Source of the DNA: Saprospira grandis str. Lewin
GTDB taxonomy: Bacteria > Bacteroidota > Bacteroidia > Chitinophagales > Saprospiraceae
Length of the DNA stretch: 64,000 bases
NCBI RefSeq assembly: GCF_000250635.1
Contig: NC_016940.1
Coordinates: 4,154,501 to 4,218,500 of the forward strand
Reading direction: 5' to 3'
The position numbers were made by a program, and so were the translations under genes. Below, one piece after another: positions 37,601-45,029 of this stretch (positions are counted from its first letter, which is position 1; every line of letters starts with the position of its first letter). The notes beneath the pieces were generated by a model. That model was not told the DNA's origin. It saw only the letters and a program-made list of their open reading frames with translations, and searched no databases.

Positions 37601-40172
37601 TGGGACTAAGCGGCTGGCTCTCGGCCTGCACCAAAATGGCCCGAGAGGCTTGTCGCCAATCTTTGTGGCTAGAGCTGGCCCGAATCTTAAAGGGCCCCTG
37701 ATTGAGATAATCTAGAATAGCGGGATCGGGCAGTTCTAGGCCCATGAGTTTGCGCACAGCCGTGCGCAAAGCGGGATATAGCCTAGGGGCAACCGCTAAG
37801 AGGCTATTGTGATAAAAGACTTTTTCGGCGGGAAGGAAACCTTCTGTGGCAGACACAAAAACGAGTTTTTTCTCAGCCAAATCAGGCAGGGAGCTAGCTT
37901 GTTTGTATAGGGCAATACTTTGCTCATAAAGCGATTGCACCTGATCAATCTCCATTAAGCTCGGGTGCTCCGTCAATTGCTCCCAATAGGCCCAAATGAT
38001 ATTTTGGTAAAGCTCTGGCCCCTCTGCAGAACAATAATAATCGGCTAATTGGCTATTGTCTTCTAACTCCAAGACCTCGAAGCCCTCCAAATAGCTATTG
38101 GGCGCTTGGCCCAAAGGCAAAATAGCCGCCAAAGGCAATTGCTGTTGATAGTGGTTGGCAAAAAGGGGAATAGCCCGCAGGTCTTCTGCGTTAATTTGGC
38201 CCAAACTACTCAAGAAAGCAAATAGGCGGTTTTTCTGTGCTGCCGAAAGCGTAGAGACCGCAGCCCGCTCGGCAATCTTCTGAAAAAGCGCCTTGGGCTG
38301 GCTAAGATAATCCAGTTCATTTTGCAGCTGCTCCAAAATGGCCGCATAATCCTGAATATCAAAAGAGAGGACCGAGAAGCCCAGCGCCTTGATTTCTTCC
38401 TTATAAGGCAGGGTTTGGGCATTCATCAAAAAGATTTGCTCTTCCTCCTTGAGGTCCAAGATAGAGAGGTATTCCTCCCCGCCGCCTTGTTGGCTAAAGC
38501 GGAAGCAGTTGATATATTGGAATTGGGCCAAAAAGTCTTCATCAAAATCAATTTGGCGCAATTCGGCCACAAAGGCCGCATAATCCTCCTCATCTAGGCT
38601 TTCAATCCAGCTATTGATGAGGGCTGGCGTACCTTGCAATAGCAATTCTTTGAGGCCCCAGCTTTTGAGGTCCAATTTGGCCGAGTTGGCGGCTTCTCTT
38701 TGCAAATGCTCGTCTTCGGTCCAATAAAACCATTCTTTACCAATGCCCAATTGCATGGGATCAATGGGAAGGGCCGTCTTTTTAATGACGACTAGGTCCT
38801 TGGGGTAAAAGTTGCGCTTATTGGTGGGAATAGATTGCTGAATGTACTTGAGGTTCGGTCGATATAAATGCTGATTGAGCAATTCCGCATCATATTCCTC
38901 AGAAGGATCAGAAAGGAGCAGCGATTTATAAATGCTCAAGAAGTGCTCAAAATCTTTGTTTCTTTTGCTATTGAGGCTTTTCTGCAAGGCCTTAGCAATG
39001 TACTTAAAGGTCTCAATATTGGCCTCGCCTTGGTCATCTAGACGGGTACGGTCGGTAATTTTAGCAAAAGAGCTAGCATGAATGAGATAGGCCAAATTAT
39101 GCCGCTCATTGCGCATAGGAAAAAACTGATAGAGGGAGGGACTCTGCTTCATCCGCTTAGCCTCTAGGGTATCATCTGGAAAACCTAGGGCGATTTCGAT
39201 GGGACAAAAGGCAAATTCGGGATCAATTCGCTCAAAATCGGCTGTTTTGGGCAAAACGGTAAATTGTTCAAAGCGCAGACTTTGGCGCTCGATCACTTTG
39301 TCCTGCAAAACTACCTTATTTAGGGTTTTGAGGGTGTTCATGGCATAGCCAATGCCCGATTGGATATTGAGCAAAGACTCTTTGAGCTTCTCATGCTTTT
39401 TTGGTCCAAACTTTAGGAAGAAGAGCGAGCCCTGAGAAAGGTCCAAAGCCGATAGTTGCTCTTGGTTTCGTTGCAAAAAGGCCTGTAATTCCAGCAATTC
39501 CGCTTCCTTAAAGAGTGTTTGCGGCTGATAATTCAAATCTTTTACCTCTTCCTCTAGGCCAGTGGGAAAACAAGCCAAGATGATCTTGAGCAGCCAAGGC
39601 AAATCGGCTGTAGTTTCTGTGGTCCTTTGATAAGCTCCTTTTTGATAGGCCATCAGTTCCTCAAATTCGCTAGCATTTTGCCAACTAAAGAGGAGCGGTC
39701 CAGCCAAATCTTTTAATAGTTCCTCTGCGCCATCAGATTTGCCCATTAGGCGATAGGCTAACTTAAAGCCAATACCATAGCGGCCAATTTTGCCACAGTT
39801 TTCGGCCTTACTTTTATCGGCTTTGGTCCCTTGAAAAGAGTTGAGTAGGGCCTTGAGGTCCTTATCCGTAAACGCCCGTCCATTATTGAGCACCATAAAA
39901 TACTGCTCATCATAAATGACGGCACAATCGCTCGCTTGGCTATCGGCTGCATTTTGCAAAAACTCATAAATGGCTTGTTCATCCTGTGCATTTTGGAGTT
40001 TGGGACTCAAATCGGCCTTAATATTATCCACAATTCCGTTGACCATTCGGTAAAAACCGAATTGCTGGCCCTCATGGACACTACCGATAAAATTTTCATC
40101 CCAGGCTTGCATATCATAGCCTTCGGCTTTGCGCCAATCTGTGCGAAAGGCTTGGACGTTTTTTCTGCGCAT
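34644..40172 (-). CDS. giant sacsin-like Bergerat-fold ATPase
   Basis: A 1842-residue cytoplasmic protein. Its N-terminal 150 residues form a GHKL/HSP90-type ATP-binding fold of the sacsin subclass. The N box is YEFLQNAADSQASD near residue 69, with the catalytic Glu and the metal-binding Asn. MVLNNGRAFTDKDL near 100 replaces the usual DxGxG by NNG, as sacsins do. KIGRYGIGFKLAYRL near 126 is the glycine lid. The remaining 1650 residues are E/L-rich helical and mixed repeats with recurring motifs such as KLVFVSATEGFLPAEKVFY and KYVFLSKEEGFIGEGIFYH, which indicates internal duplication. Such large ATPases occur in bacterial defence islands, but the role here is unknown. The gene is single, with hemF and an OLD-type gene next to it. 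Confidence 0.8.
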   Translation of the reverse strand: MRRKNVQAFRTDWRKAEGYDMQAWDENFIGSVHEGQQFGFYRMVNGIVDNIKADLSPKLQNAQDEQAIYEFLQNAADSQASDCAVIYDEQYFMVLNNGRAFTDKDLKALLNSFQGTKADKSKAENCGKIGRYGIGFKLAYRLMGKSDGAEELLKDLAGPLLFSWQNASEFEELMAYQKGAYQRTTETTADLPWLLKIILACFPTGLEEEVKDLNYQPQTLFKEAELLELQAFLQRNQEQLSALDLSQGSLFFLKFGPKKHEKLKESLLNIQSGIGYAMNTLKTLNKVVLQDKVIERQSLRFEQFTVLPKTADFERIDPEFAFCPIEIALGFPDDTLEAKRMKQSPSLYQFFPMRNERHNLAYLIHASSFAKITDRTRLDDQGEANIETFKYIAKALQKSLNSKRNKDFEHFLSIYKSLLLSDPSEEYDAELLNQHLYRPNLKYIQQSIPTNKRNFYPKDLVVIKKTALPIDPMQLGIGKEWFYWTEDEHLQREAANSAKLDLKSWGLKELLLQGTPALINSWIESLDEEDYAAFVAELRQIDFDEDFLAQFQYINCFRFSQQGGGEEYLSILDLKEEEQIFLMNAQTLPYKEEIKALGFSVLSFDIQDYAAILEQLQNELDYLSQPKALFQKIAERAAVSTLSAAQKNRLFAFLSSLGQINAEDLRAIPLFANHYQQQLPLAAILPLGQAPNSYLEGFEVLELEDNSQLADYYCSAEGPELYQNIIWAYWEQLTEHPSLMEIDQVQSLYEQSIALYKQASSLPDLAEKKLVFVSATEGFLPAEKVFYHNSLLAVAPRLYPALRTAVRKLMGLELPDPAILDYLNQGPFKIRASSSHKDWRQASRAILVQAESQPLSPKEKQAVYPILNAALHSLELKKLCLFENQLGQRRPLQELLSSEEQFEPFLLPYQIKEEEYMEDLALLLSAEKDLFNKIIHRNWSELIEQEAVLDAPEAFYEMISKYSELANSVKPLIGEKYVFLSKEEGFIGEGIFYHQAMEQVEDYPALVQALESLTPYRCPNKLVLPYLNQRALKTRDAVLGRLLHLEPQQLDKDAVLALQEFLSLAKTPLFKFMYVTAGEGRLYELGRRAKNTPYYLDKSAQKMAAVIKENFGESYKLFPYSLYKEGLDYEGLLLGPKLYKELSRHKNASPELLSAMIVESGNASLQEQVFSKIERIVLKEDRIYDKDSFEHQALQIFRNKDAEHAKIRSKVFVEAIEGGLMKLSSISFAPQTTVSIERDGKYQLDVAAISPKHKKWQALTNKLMEQLVDYEAPNSLRRRCFELEELTLEQLYDLLKGDRVELQNAQQLAVVLLQVKRKERPILARNFWVQLANEEWLPLESLEAFYFNAPDYIHPQACLHPERYADLPEILRMDPESSSRQAFEFAGQYIAFQPYLERNRFFAAPLRALQENEPKAALLRRLLEAVYPLWAEQGDPKQSIEIYFGQKQQLGEKMDLSAYLFSPEYALQEEQLPPLLQEYLGEDADSIPYDAEPDADLPLNRLSFMLALGLQGPQSAVVNLRRYLAEGQGETTSQKQINEVQNSHAPLLPQTVHFLAQKELLFSSQDERIFWLRKLYNSLSESQMKGLALPYIQSAEMGEEGVVLQYALGQTEDWTYCYTPSSELSDFVEKYELPVAKLLGLLAQTNKRLFDKTLKYYPLFQADSREELDRESLEETAQEWAAPHYLKWKEEFKQSIFLLQGAIPYTVYFQEEMVKIVRQGDAVFIDGEIYLNSQADNLEEALFAIAGRQTVSEMALLQLLRYKNELNKKEEVQAVRSETVRELKALEEAAIQSPKLEQLQAIKSSEKEAQLSMSFNLQDLPEELLSQLLSLAQNSQLKVKED

Positions 40173-40194
40173 GCTTTGTTTTTTTGTGTGTTGG

Positions 40195-40225
40195 CAAGTT
40201 TAAGGTATTTTCTACTCTTCTTCAA
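40195..40225 (-). promoter_or_regulatory. possible promoter of the sacsin-like gene
   Basis: On the minus strand TTG, 20 bases, then TAAACTTG, one mismatch from TAnnTTTG. The -7 box lies 23 bases upstream of the ATG at 40172. Confidence 0.4.
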
Positions 40226-40346
40226 GTGCTGCCCCCCTTGTTTTTTGACCATTTTATGACCTTTTTGGCCCTAATTAGCCTCATTCTAAATATCTGTATC
40301 CTATAGGGATCCCTAAAATTTGTTTTATCTTTGAGGCATTGGATTT

Positions 40347-40465
40347 GGGGCCTCCTGCCTTCGGCAGGCGCTACGTTTCGGGGCTCGCAGGTCTGCTCGG
40401 CCCTGCGCGGGCTTTGCCCGCTGGGTCTGCGGCTTCGCCGCCCCCCTGCACATCGCTAGGCCATG
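40347..40465 (+). repeat. GC-rich hairpin element, copy 13a
   Basis: CCTGCC-TTC-GGCAGG, the GCTACGTTTCGGGGCTCGCA core, GCGGGC-TTT-GCCCGC and GCGGC-TTC-GCCGC. It forms an inverted pair with copy 13b between two divergent genes. Confidence 0.88.
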
Positions 40466-40469
40466 AACG

Positions 40470-40629
40470 AGCGCAGCGAGCTGCGCCCAGCAGGCCGCAA
40501 AGCGGCCGCAGGCTTAGGGATGGAAAGCAGTGGCGCGAAGCGCCAGACCGAGCCGCTGAAAGCGGCGAAGGGCCGAGCGAACAGCGAGCTGCGACACAGC
40601 CCGACCTGAGCGCAGCGAAGGGAAGCCCC
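40470..40629 (-). repeat. GC-rich hairpin element, copy 13b
   Basis: Minus-strand copy starting TTTTTTTGGGGCTTCC, with GCTCGCTGTTCGCTCGG as a core variant, GCCGC-TTTC-AGCGGC and GGCGC-TTC-GCGCC. It ends 47 bases before hemF. Confidence 0.85.
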
Positions 40630-40675
40630 AAAAAAATAGAACTAAACTCGCCTTCGGGCATAAAAATATAGTGAA

Positions 40676-41602
40676 ATGAAAAACGAGCAACAAAAGATTC
40701 AGACGGCTTTGCAAGATTTGCAGGACCATATTTGTGCGGGCCTAGAGGCCATGGATGGCAAAGGGAAATTTGAGGAAGATTTGTGGGAGCGCCCCGGTGG
40801 TGGCGGTGGCCGCACTCGCCTAATTGGCGATGGAAATGTATTGGTTAAGGGCGGCGTGAATTTTTCTGCCGTAGAGGGCGAGGCGCCAGATGCTTTGCTC
40901 AAAACCTTGAAAATTGAGGCCAAAGGAGAGGAAAGTTTGCGCTTTTTTGCCTCTGGAGTCTCTATTGTTTTGCATCCGGAGAGTCCTTATGTGCCCATCA
41001 CGCATATGAACGTTCGTTATTTTGAATTGAGCGATGGAACTTGGTGGTTTGGCGGAGGAATCGACTTGACGCCACATTATGTGTTTCCGGAATTGGCCCA
41101 GCAATTTCACCAGCGGATGAAAGCCGTTTGCGATGAGTTTCACCCTAGCTTTTACGAGCGTTTCAAGCCTTGGTGCGATGATTATTTCTATTTGCCTCAT
41201 CGTGGTGAAATGCGAGGTATTGGCGGCATTTTCTTCGATCGTTTAGGTCCAGAAGAAGAGTTGTCTAAGGAAGAATTATTGGACTTTATCATTGCGGTGG
41301 GTAAAGCTTTTGTGCCCGCTTATGCAGAGCAGGTGGCCGCCACCAAAGAGATGTCTTATGGTCAAAAAGAGTTGGATTGGCAGGCGCTTCGCCGTGGCCG
41401 TTATGTAGAATTCAACTTGGTATTGGACCGTGGCACTAAGTTCGGTTTGCAAACCAATGGCCGCACCGAATCTATCTTGATGAGCATGCCGCCCACTGCG
41501 GGTTGGGCCTATGATCATCAGCCAGAGGCTGGCAGCGCAGAAGCGCAAACCTTGGGCTATTTGGTCAAGGGAATTGATTGGCTCGCTCCTTTGGAGGTCT
41601 AG
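40676..41602 (+). CDS. hemF: oxygen-dependent coproporphyrinogen III oxidase
   Basis: HemF decarboxylates coproporphyrinogen III to protoporphyrinogen IX with oxygen, a step of heme synthesis. The 308-residue protein matches the family throughout: DLWERPGGGGGRTRLI near residue 38, GVNFSAVEG, PITHMNVRYF near 103 and WWFGGGIDLTPHY near 119. DDYFYLPHRGEMRGIGGIFF near 165 and RGRYVEFNLVLDRGTKFGL near 237 complete it. The conserved active-site histidine and acidic residues are present. It indicates aerobic metabolism. It is flanked by the two defence-like genes but looks like an ordinary housekeeping gene with its own terminator. Confidence 0.96.
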   Translation: MKNEQQKIQTALQDLQDHICAGLEAMDGKGKFEEDLWERPGGGGGRTRLIGDGNVLVKGGVNFSAVEGEAPDALLKTLKIEAKGEESLRFFASGVSIVLHPESPYVPITHMNVRYFELSDGTWWFGGGIDLTPHYVFPELAQQFHQRMKAVCDEFHPSFYERFKPWCDDYFYLPHRGEMRGIGGIFFDRLGPEEELSKEELLDFIIAVGKAFVPAYAEQVAATKEMSYGQKELDWQALRRGRYVEFNLVLDRGTKFGLQTNGRTESILMSMPPTAGWAYDHQPEAGSAEAQTLGYLVKGIDWLAPLEV

Positions 41603-41619
41603 GAGTTTGGAGAGGAGAA

Positions 41620-41655
41620 AACGCCCAGTTGAGTTGTCGGCTGGGCGTTTTTTTG
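41620..41655 (+). terminator. intrinsic terminator of hemF
   Basis: AACGCCCAG pairs with CTGGGCGTT around a 12-base loop, followed by seven T residues. It starts 18 bases past the hemF stop. Confidence 0.88.
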
Positions 41656-41727
41656 TGCAAAAGTGAAAGTTTTTCTCTATAATCGTTATTGATTTTATCA
41701 ACTACTGATTTTCAATACCTATACAAA

Positions 41728-44013
41728 ATGGAAGAAACAAATAAACCAAAGAAGACCTATCTGCTGACTAGTTTTGCGAGAATGGAAGGAGTCGATCAGA
41801 GCAAAACCCTATTTAGAGAGTTTGAGTACACCCCAGAAAATAAGGAATTAGAGTATACTTTTCTAGAGTATGATAAGGAGGAGAAAACCCCTTTGCCTGT
41901 TTTAGGCCCTTTAAGCCAGATCAATGTTTTTATAGGACAAAACAACTCTCGAAAAAGTCGCTTGCTCCGCCAAATTGCTGCGGCTAAAGAAGATACGCTC
42001 TTTATTTTTGATTGGCATAGAAACCCTATGGAAGAAATTGGGGAGTTTTTGGAGCTTGCTCGGGAATTAGTTAAAGAGAATGGGTTCTTCTCGCCTTATG
42101 ACCGAGTTCTTGAATTCAAAAACTATTTTAGAAATGGGCCAAAGAAAAACCTCTATACAGAGGAAGAGTTAGAGACCCTTTCAAAATATGAGATTAGTGT
42201 TGGGGCATTTGATGATATAATAAATATTAGCCAAGATGATTCACTTCATCAGTTATTGAACCATTTGAGATTTTTAGCTTACCTTATTTCCCTAGCACAT
42301 AAAGTATTTAATACTTTTGAGGAAAGTTATACCACATATTATAATAGGCCAGCAATACAAAAACCATCATATTATTGGAATAACTTTCGTTTTTATGAAC
42401 TACATTACAAACACTATTCTAAATACGCACGAGGATTCAACAATAGAAGCAAAGTGCCGCTCTTAGAAGTACCTCGGTATAAAGATTTTGAAAATTGGCT
42501 TACCAAAGCCAATTCCTTTATTGATTTCGCAAATCATTTGCTTAAGGTCATTTCAAATTCAGAACAAAAAAATAGGCTCTACATCCCCACGCTTCGGGGG
42601 GCGGGCACTCTCTACCAAAAGCAAAAGGACAAACTCACAAGCATAAGTCAGGATATTTACCGAGAGTCGGTCTATAAATATTACTACGGACTAGATAAAG
42701 ACAGTATCTACACAGGCCAATCTTTATACAAGGATATCCGAAAAAGTAGGAATGGGCGTAAAAAGCAGCGAGATGCTTTTAGTGAATTTGAAAAATTCAT
42801 ACAAGAGCAGTTTTTCCCTAATCATGATGAGGTAGACATTGTCGCTCTGGAAGAGGAAGAAGGTGGAAATATCAACATTTATTTATCCAAAGATTCCGAT
42901 CAGGGCAGAGAGCTACATGACTTAGGTGATGGTTTACAGGCTTTAATCTTGATGCTTTATCCCATTTTCATGGCAGAAAAAGGCAGTATTTTTCTGATAG
43001 AAGAACCTGAAATGCATTTGCATCCAGGGCTACTCTCCACCTTTATTCGGACCTTATTGAGAGAGGAAGAAATTAAAAAGAAGGAGTTGCGCTTCTTCTT
43101 CAGCACGCATTCCACTCATCTGCTAGACTTTGTCTATGAAGCTCCAGAAGATTTTAGTCTTTTCGCCTTAGAACAAAACCACCAATCAAAGGGAAGCAGC
43201 TATATTCGACAGATCAAAGAAAAGGACATAGCGCTACTCAATTTGATGGGCGTAAATAATAGCTCTTTATTCATCGCCAATTCGAGCATTTGGGTAGAAG
43301 GGCATACGGACCGCAAATATATTCAGGGCTTGCTCTATGCTTTTGAGCAATATTTGAAAGAAAAACTGGAACGTATTCCCTCTTTGCAGGAAGATTTACA
43401 CTATTGCTTTTTTGAATTTGCGGGTTCGAATATCGGACATTATTTATTTGGAGAGGAGGAAGAAAATGAGCCCGAAAGTAAAATCACTGCTAACTTTTTG
43501 CAGAATAAAATCTGTTTAGTACATGACCAAGACCATTTAGGTCGGAAAGCAAAGAGCAAGGCTGAACAACATGAAAGACTGGACAAAGCAGAAAATGAAG
43601 CATTCGCTTATTCTTGTACAGATGGCGTTGAAATGGAAAATATTTTATCAGTTAAAACTTGGGAGTATTTAATTGACCATGTTATCCTTAGGAAAAAGGA
43701 AAACTTTTCTTTTGGGGAAGCTATCCAATATGAGAGTTATAAGAATGAAAAAATTGCTGACTTTCTCAACGAGCAACTGAGCGATAAAGAGTGTTACGCT
43801 TTCTTAGCTGAGAAAGAAATAAAATCTGAAGGAAAAGGAAAACTCGCTGATGCCTTTCTAAAAGCAGTATTAAATGGCGACTTAAAATGGGCAGAGATTG
43901 CATCGCCAGGGACAAAAGCCATGCTCAAGGAAGTCTATTTATTTATTGCTGAGCATAATCCCAACTTATTTTCGACTGAGACAATTGATGAAATCAAAGA
44001 ACTATTAGCCTAA
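41728..44013 (+). CDS. OLD-family-like ATPase/TOPRIM nuclease
   Basis: A 761-residue protein with an ABC-type ATPase followed by a TOPRIM nuclease domain, the plan of overcoming-lysogenisation-defect (OLD) proteins. Walker A is FIGQNNSRKSRLLRQ near residues 68-82, with Arg in place of the usual Gly before Lys-Ser. The signature region is ELHDLGDGLQALIL near 390, Walker B is IFLIEEPEMHLHPG near 420 and the H-loop is FFSTHSTHLLDF. TOPRIM begins IWVEGHTDRKYIQGL near 519 and has the metal-binding LVHDQDHLG near 597. The start is MEETNKPK. No UvrD-like helicase follows, so this is a stand-alone (class 1-like) protein. OLD nucleases act in phage defence in several systems; that role is inferred here. 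Confidence 0.82.
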   Translation: MEETNKPKKTYLLTSFARMEGVDQSKTLFREFEYTPENKELEYTFLEYDKEEKTPLPVLGPLSQINVFIGQNNSRKSRLLRQIAAAKEDTLFIFDWHRNPMEEIGEFLELARELVKENGFFSPYDRVLEFKNYFRNGPKKNLYTEEELETLSKYEISVGAFDDIINISQDDSLHQLLNHLRFLAYLISLAHKVFNTFEESYTTYYNRPAIQKPSYYWNNFRFYELHYKHYSKYARGFNNRSKVPLLEVPRYKDFENWLTKANSFIDFANHLLKVISNSEQKNRLYIPTLRGAGTLYQKQKDKLTSISQDIYRESVYKYYYGLDKDSIYTGQSLYKDIRKSRNGRKKQRDAFSEFEKFIQEQFFPNHDEVDIVALEEEEGGNINIYLSKDSDQGRELHDLGDGLQALILMLYPIFMAEKGSIFLIEEPEMHLHPGLLSTFIRTLLREEEIKKKELRFFFSTHSTHLLDFVYEAPEDFSLFALEQNHQSKGSSYIRQIKEKDIALLNLMGVNNSSLFIANSSIWVEGHTDRKYIQGLLYAFEQYLKEKLERIPSLQEDLHYCFFEFAGSNIGHYLFGEEEENEPESKITANFLQNKICLVHDQDHLGRKAKSKAEQHERLDKAENEAFAYSCTDGVEMENILSVKTWEYLIDHVILRKKENFSFGEAIQYESYKNEKIADFLNEQLSDKECYAFLAEKEIKSEGKGKLADAFLKAVLNGDLKWAEIASPGTKAMLKEVYLFIAEHNPNLFSTETIDEIKELLA

Positions 44014-44030
44014 TTAAGCTTCGCTCCCCA

Positions 44031-44066
44031 AAAGCCCGAACTAAACTTTAGTTCGGGCTTTTTTTT
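44031..44066 (+). terminator. intrinsic terminator of the OLD-like gene
   Basis: AGCCCGAACTAAA pairs perfectly with TTTAGTTCGGGCT, followed by TTTTTTT. It lies 20 bases past the stop codon. Confidence 0.9.
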
Positions 44067-44190
44067 GTCCCCCTCTCCCCCACTACCAAACAATATTCTC
44101 CCACCCATCTAGCATAACGCTACCCGCCTTATACGACGCCCATTTTTGATTTTAAAATTTCGTTTACATCATTTTCCTTGAGAGACGTCA

Positions 44191-44209
44191 GAAAAAGTTG
44201 AGGGACTAA
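44191..44209 (+). repeat. 19-bp direct repeat, copy 1
   Basis: GAAAAAGTTGAGGGACTAA, preceded by CA and followed by T. First of seven copies, all on the plus strand. The next copy begins 247 bases later. Confidence 0.9.
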
Positions 44210-44437
44210 TAATAATTTAAGGGGAAATAGCCTAAATCCTTCTCTACAAATTGTTTAGGGATTCGGTTTTGGGTGGACCGAAGATGCAAATGCGGATTGT
44301 TTTGGCTAAAAAGGCTGAAACTTAATGTTTATCGATATTTCAGCGGCTAAGTCCTTAGTTGTCTGATCGATAAGTCAGTAAAACAAAGCCTTTTTGGCTA
44401 AGGCTGTTTCTATTGCTTTTCTGGTCCAAATAGATCA

Positions 44438-44456
44438 GAAAAAGTTGAGGGACTAA
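44438..44456 (+). repeat. 19-bp direct repeat, copy 2
   Basis: An exact copy of GAAAAAGTTGAGGGACTAA, again preceded by CA and followed by T. The next copy begins 248 bases later. Confidence 0.9.
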
Positions 44457-44530
44457 TGGTTTAAACTTATTTTGCTCATCCTAGCTAAGCATCTTCTCTA
44501 CAATAAGTATTTAATGTAGATCTACTTTTG

Positions 44531-44607
44531 AGGCCCTTTAGGGCTGACTGCATTTAGATTAGCCTAGGGGCTTGTCCCTAGGCGATTCTTAGTCAAATCC
44601 TAATTTT
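44531..44607 (+). repeat. dispersed repeat with CCTAGG palindrome, copy 3
   Basis: GAGGCCCTTTAGGGCTGACT, then AGCCTAGGGGCTTGTCCCTA, then CAAATCCTAA, in the same order as at 33842-33920. The palindrome is at 44563-44582. It lies between 19-bp repeat copies 2 and 3. Confidence 0.8.
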
Positions 44608-44685
44608 TTAGCCTAAACTCAGGAGGCAAACTTCTCCTCATTGGCCTAAGCGATCTGACAGCCTAAAATTGTCCCCATACATCCA

Positions 44686-44704
44686 GAAAAAGTTGAGGGA
44701 CTAA
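44686..44704 (+). repeat. 19-bp direct repeat, copy 3
   Basis: An exact copy of the 19-bp motif. The next copy begins 240 bases later. Confidence 0.9.
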
Positions 44705-44804
44705 TATTTTTATTTACCCTTTGCCGCCTAGCGCTGCGGAGGACCTTTTTTCGGTAGGTTAAAACCCACCGCAACAATGCTATCGCTTCGCGATAATTTA
44801 TGAA

Positions 44805-44824
44805 ATGAGGGTTGAAACCCTCAT
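44805..44824. repeat. TTnnAA-centred palindrome
   Basis: ATGAGGGTTGAAACCCTCAT, with perfect nine-base arms around GA. Nearby at 44781-44795 is another hairpin, TATCGC-TTC-GCGATA. Confidence 0.75.
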
Positions 44825-44833
44825 GAATTTAAA

Positions 44834-44879
44834 CATAGCGGCGGCCGAGCTAGGCAAAGCCTAGCCGGCCGTGGGCCCC
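44834..44879 (-). repeat. partial GC-rich hairpin element, copy 14
   Basis: Only the first hairpin of the GGGGCCC subtype is left (GGCTAGGC-TTT-GCCTAGC with CGCCGCTATG). It matches copy 5 nearly base for base. The core and the other hairpins are absent. Confidence 0.75.
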
Positions 44880-44925
44880 AAATCCTTCTATTACAAAAGA
44901 AAAGAGCGCCAGTTATTCTTTGGCA

Positions 44926-44944
44926 GAAAAAGTTGAGGGACTAA
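44926..44944 (+). repeat. 19-bp direct repeat, copy 4
   Basis: An exact copy of the motif, 86 bases upstream of the antiporter start. The following base is A instead of T. Confidence 0.9.
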
Positions 44945-45029
44945 AAACTATTAAAGTAATCCAAATATTAACTTCTATAGATATGACTATTCTATTTAAT
45001 AACTATTATAGCGGCCTAAATAGTTAAAG

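Larger units (their letters stand above)
44067..45029. other. gene-free repeat region upstream of the antiporter gene
   Basis: About 960 bases without a gene. It holds four copies of the 19-bp direct repeat (44191, 44438, 44686, 44926), a second copy of the CCTAGG dispersed repeat, the TTnnAA palindrome at 44805-44824 and a partial GC-rich element. The bases between the 19-bp repeats are not alike, apart from CTTCTCTACAA shared by the first two intervals. Confidence 0.8.

Noticed and set aside
44191-44944. CRISPR array
   Set aside because: The repeats are 19 bp with 221-229 bp between them, the spacers have unequal content such as other repeat families, and no cas gene is present.
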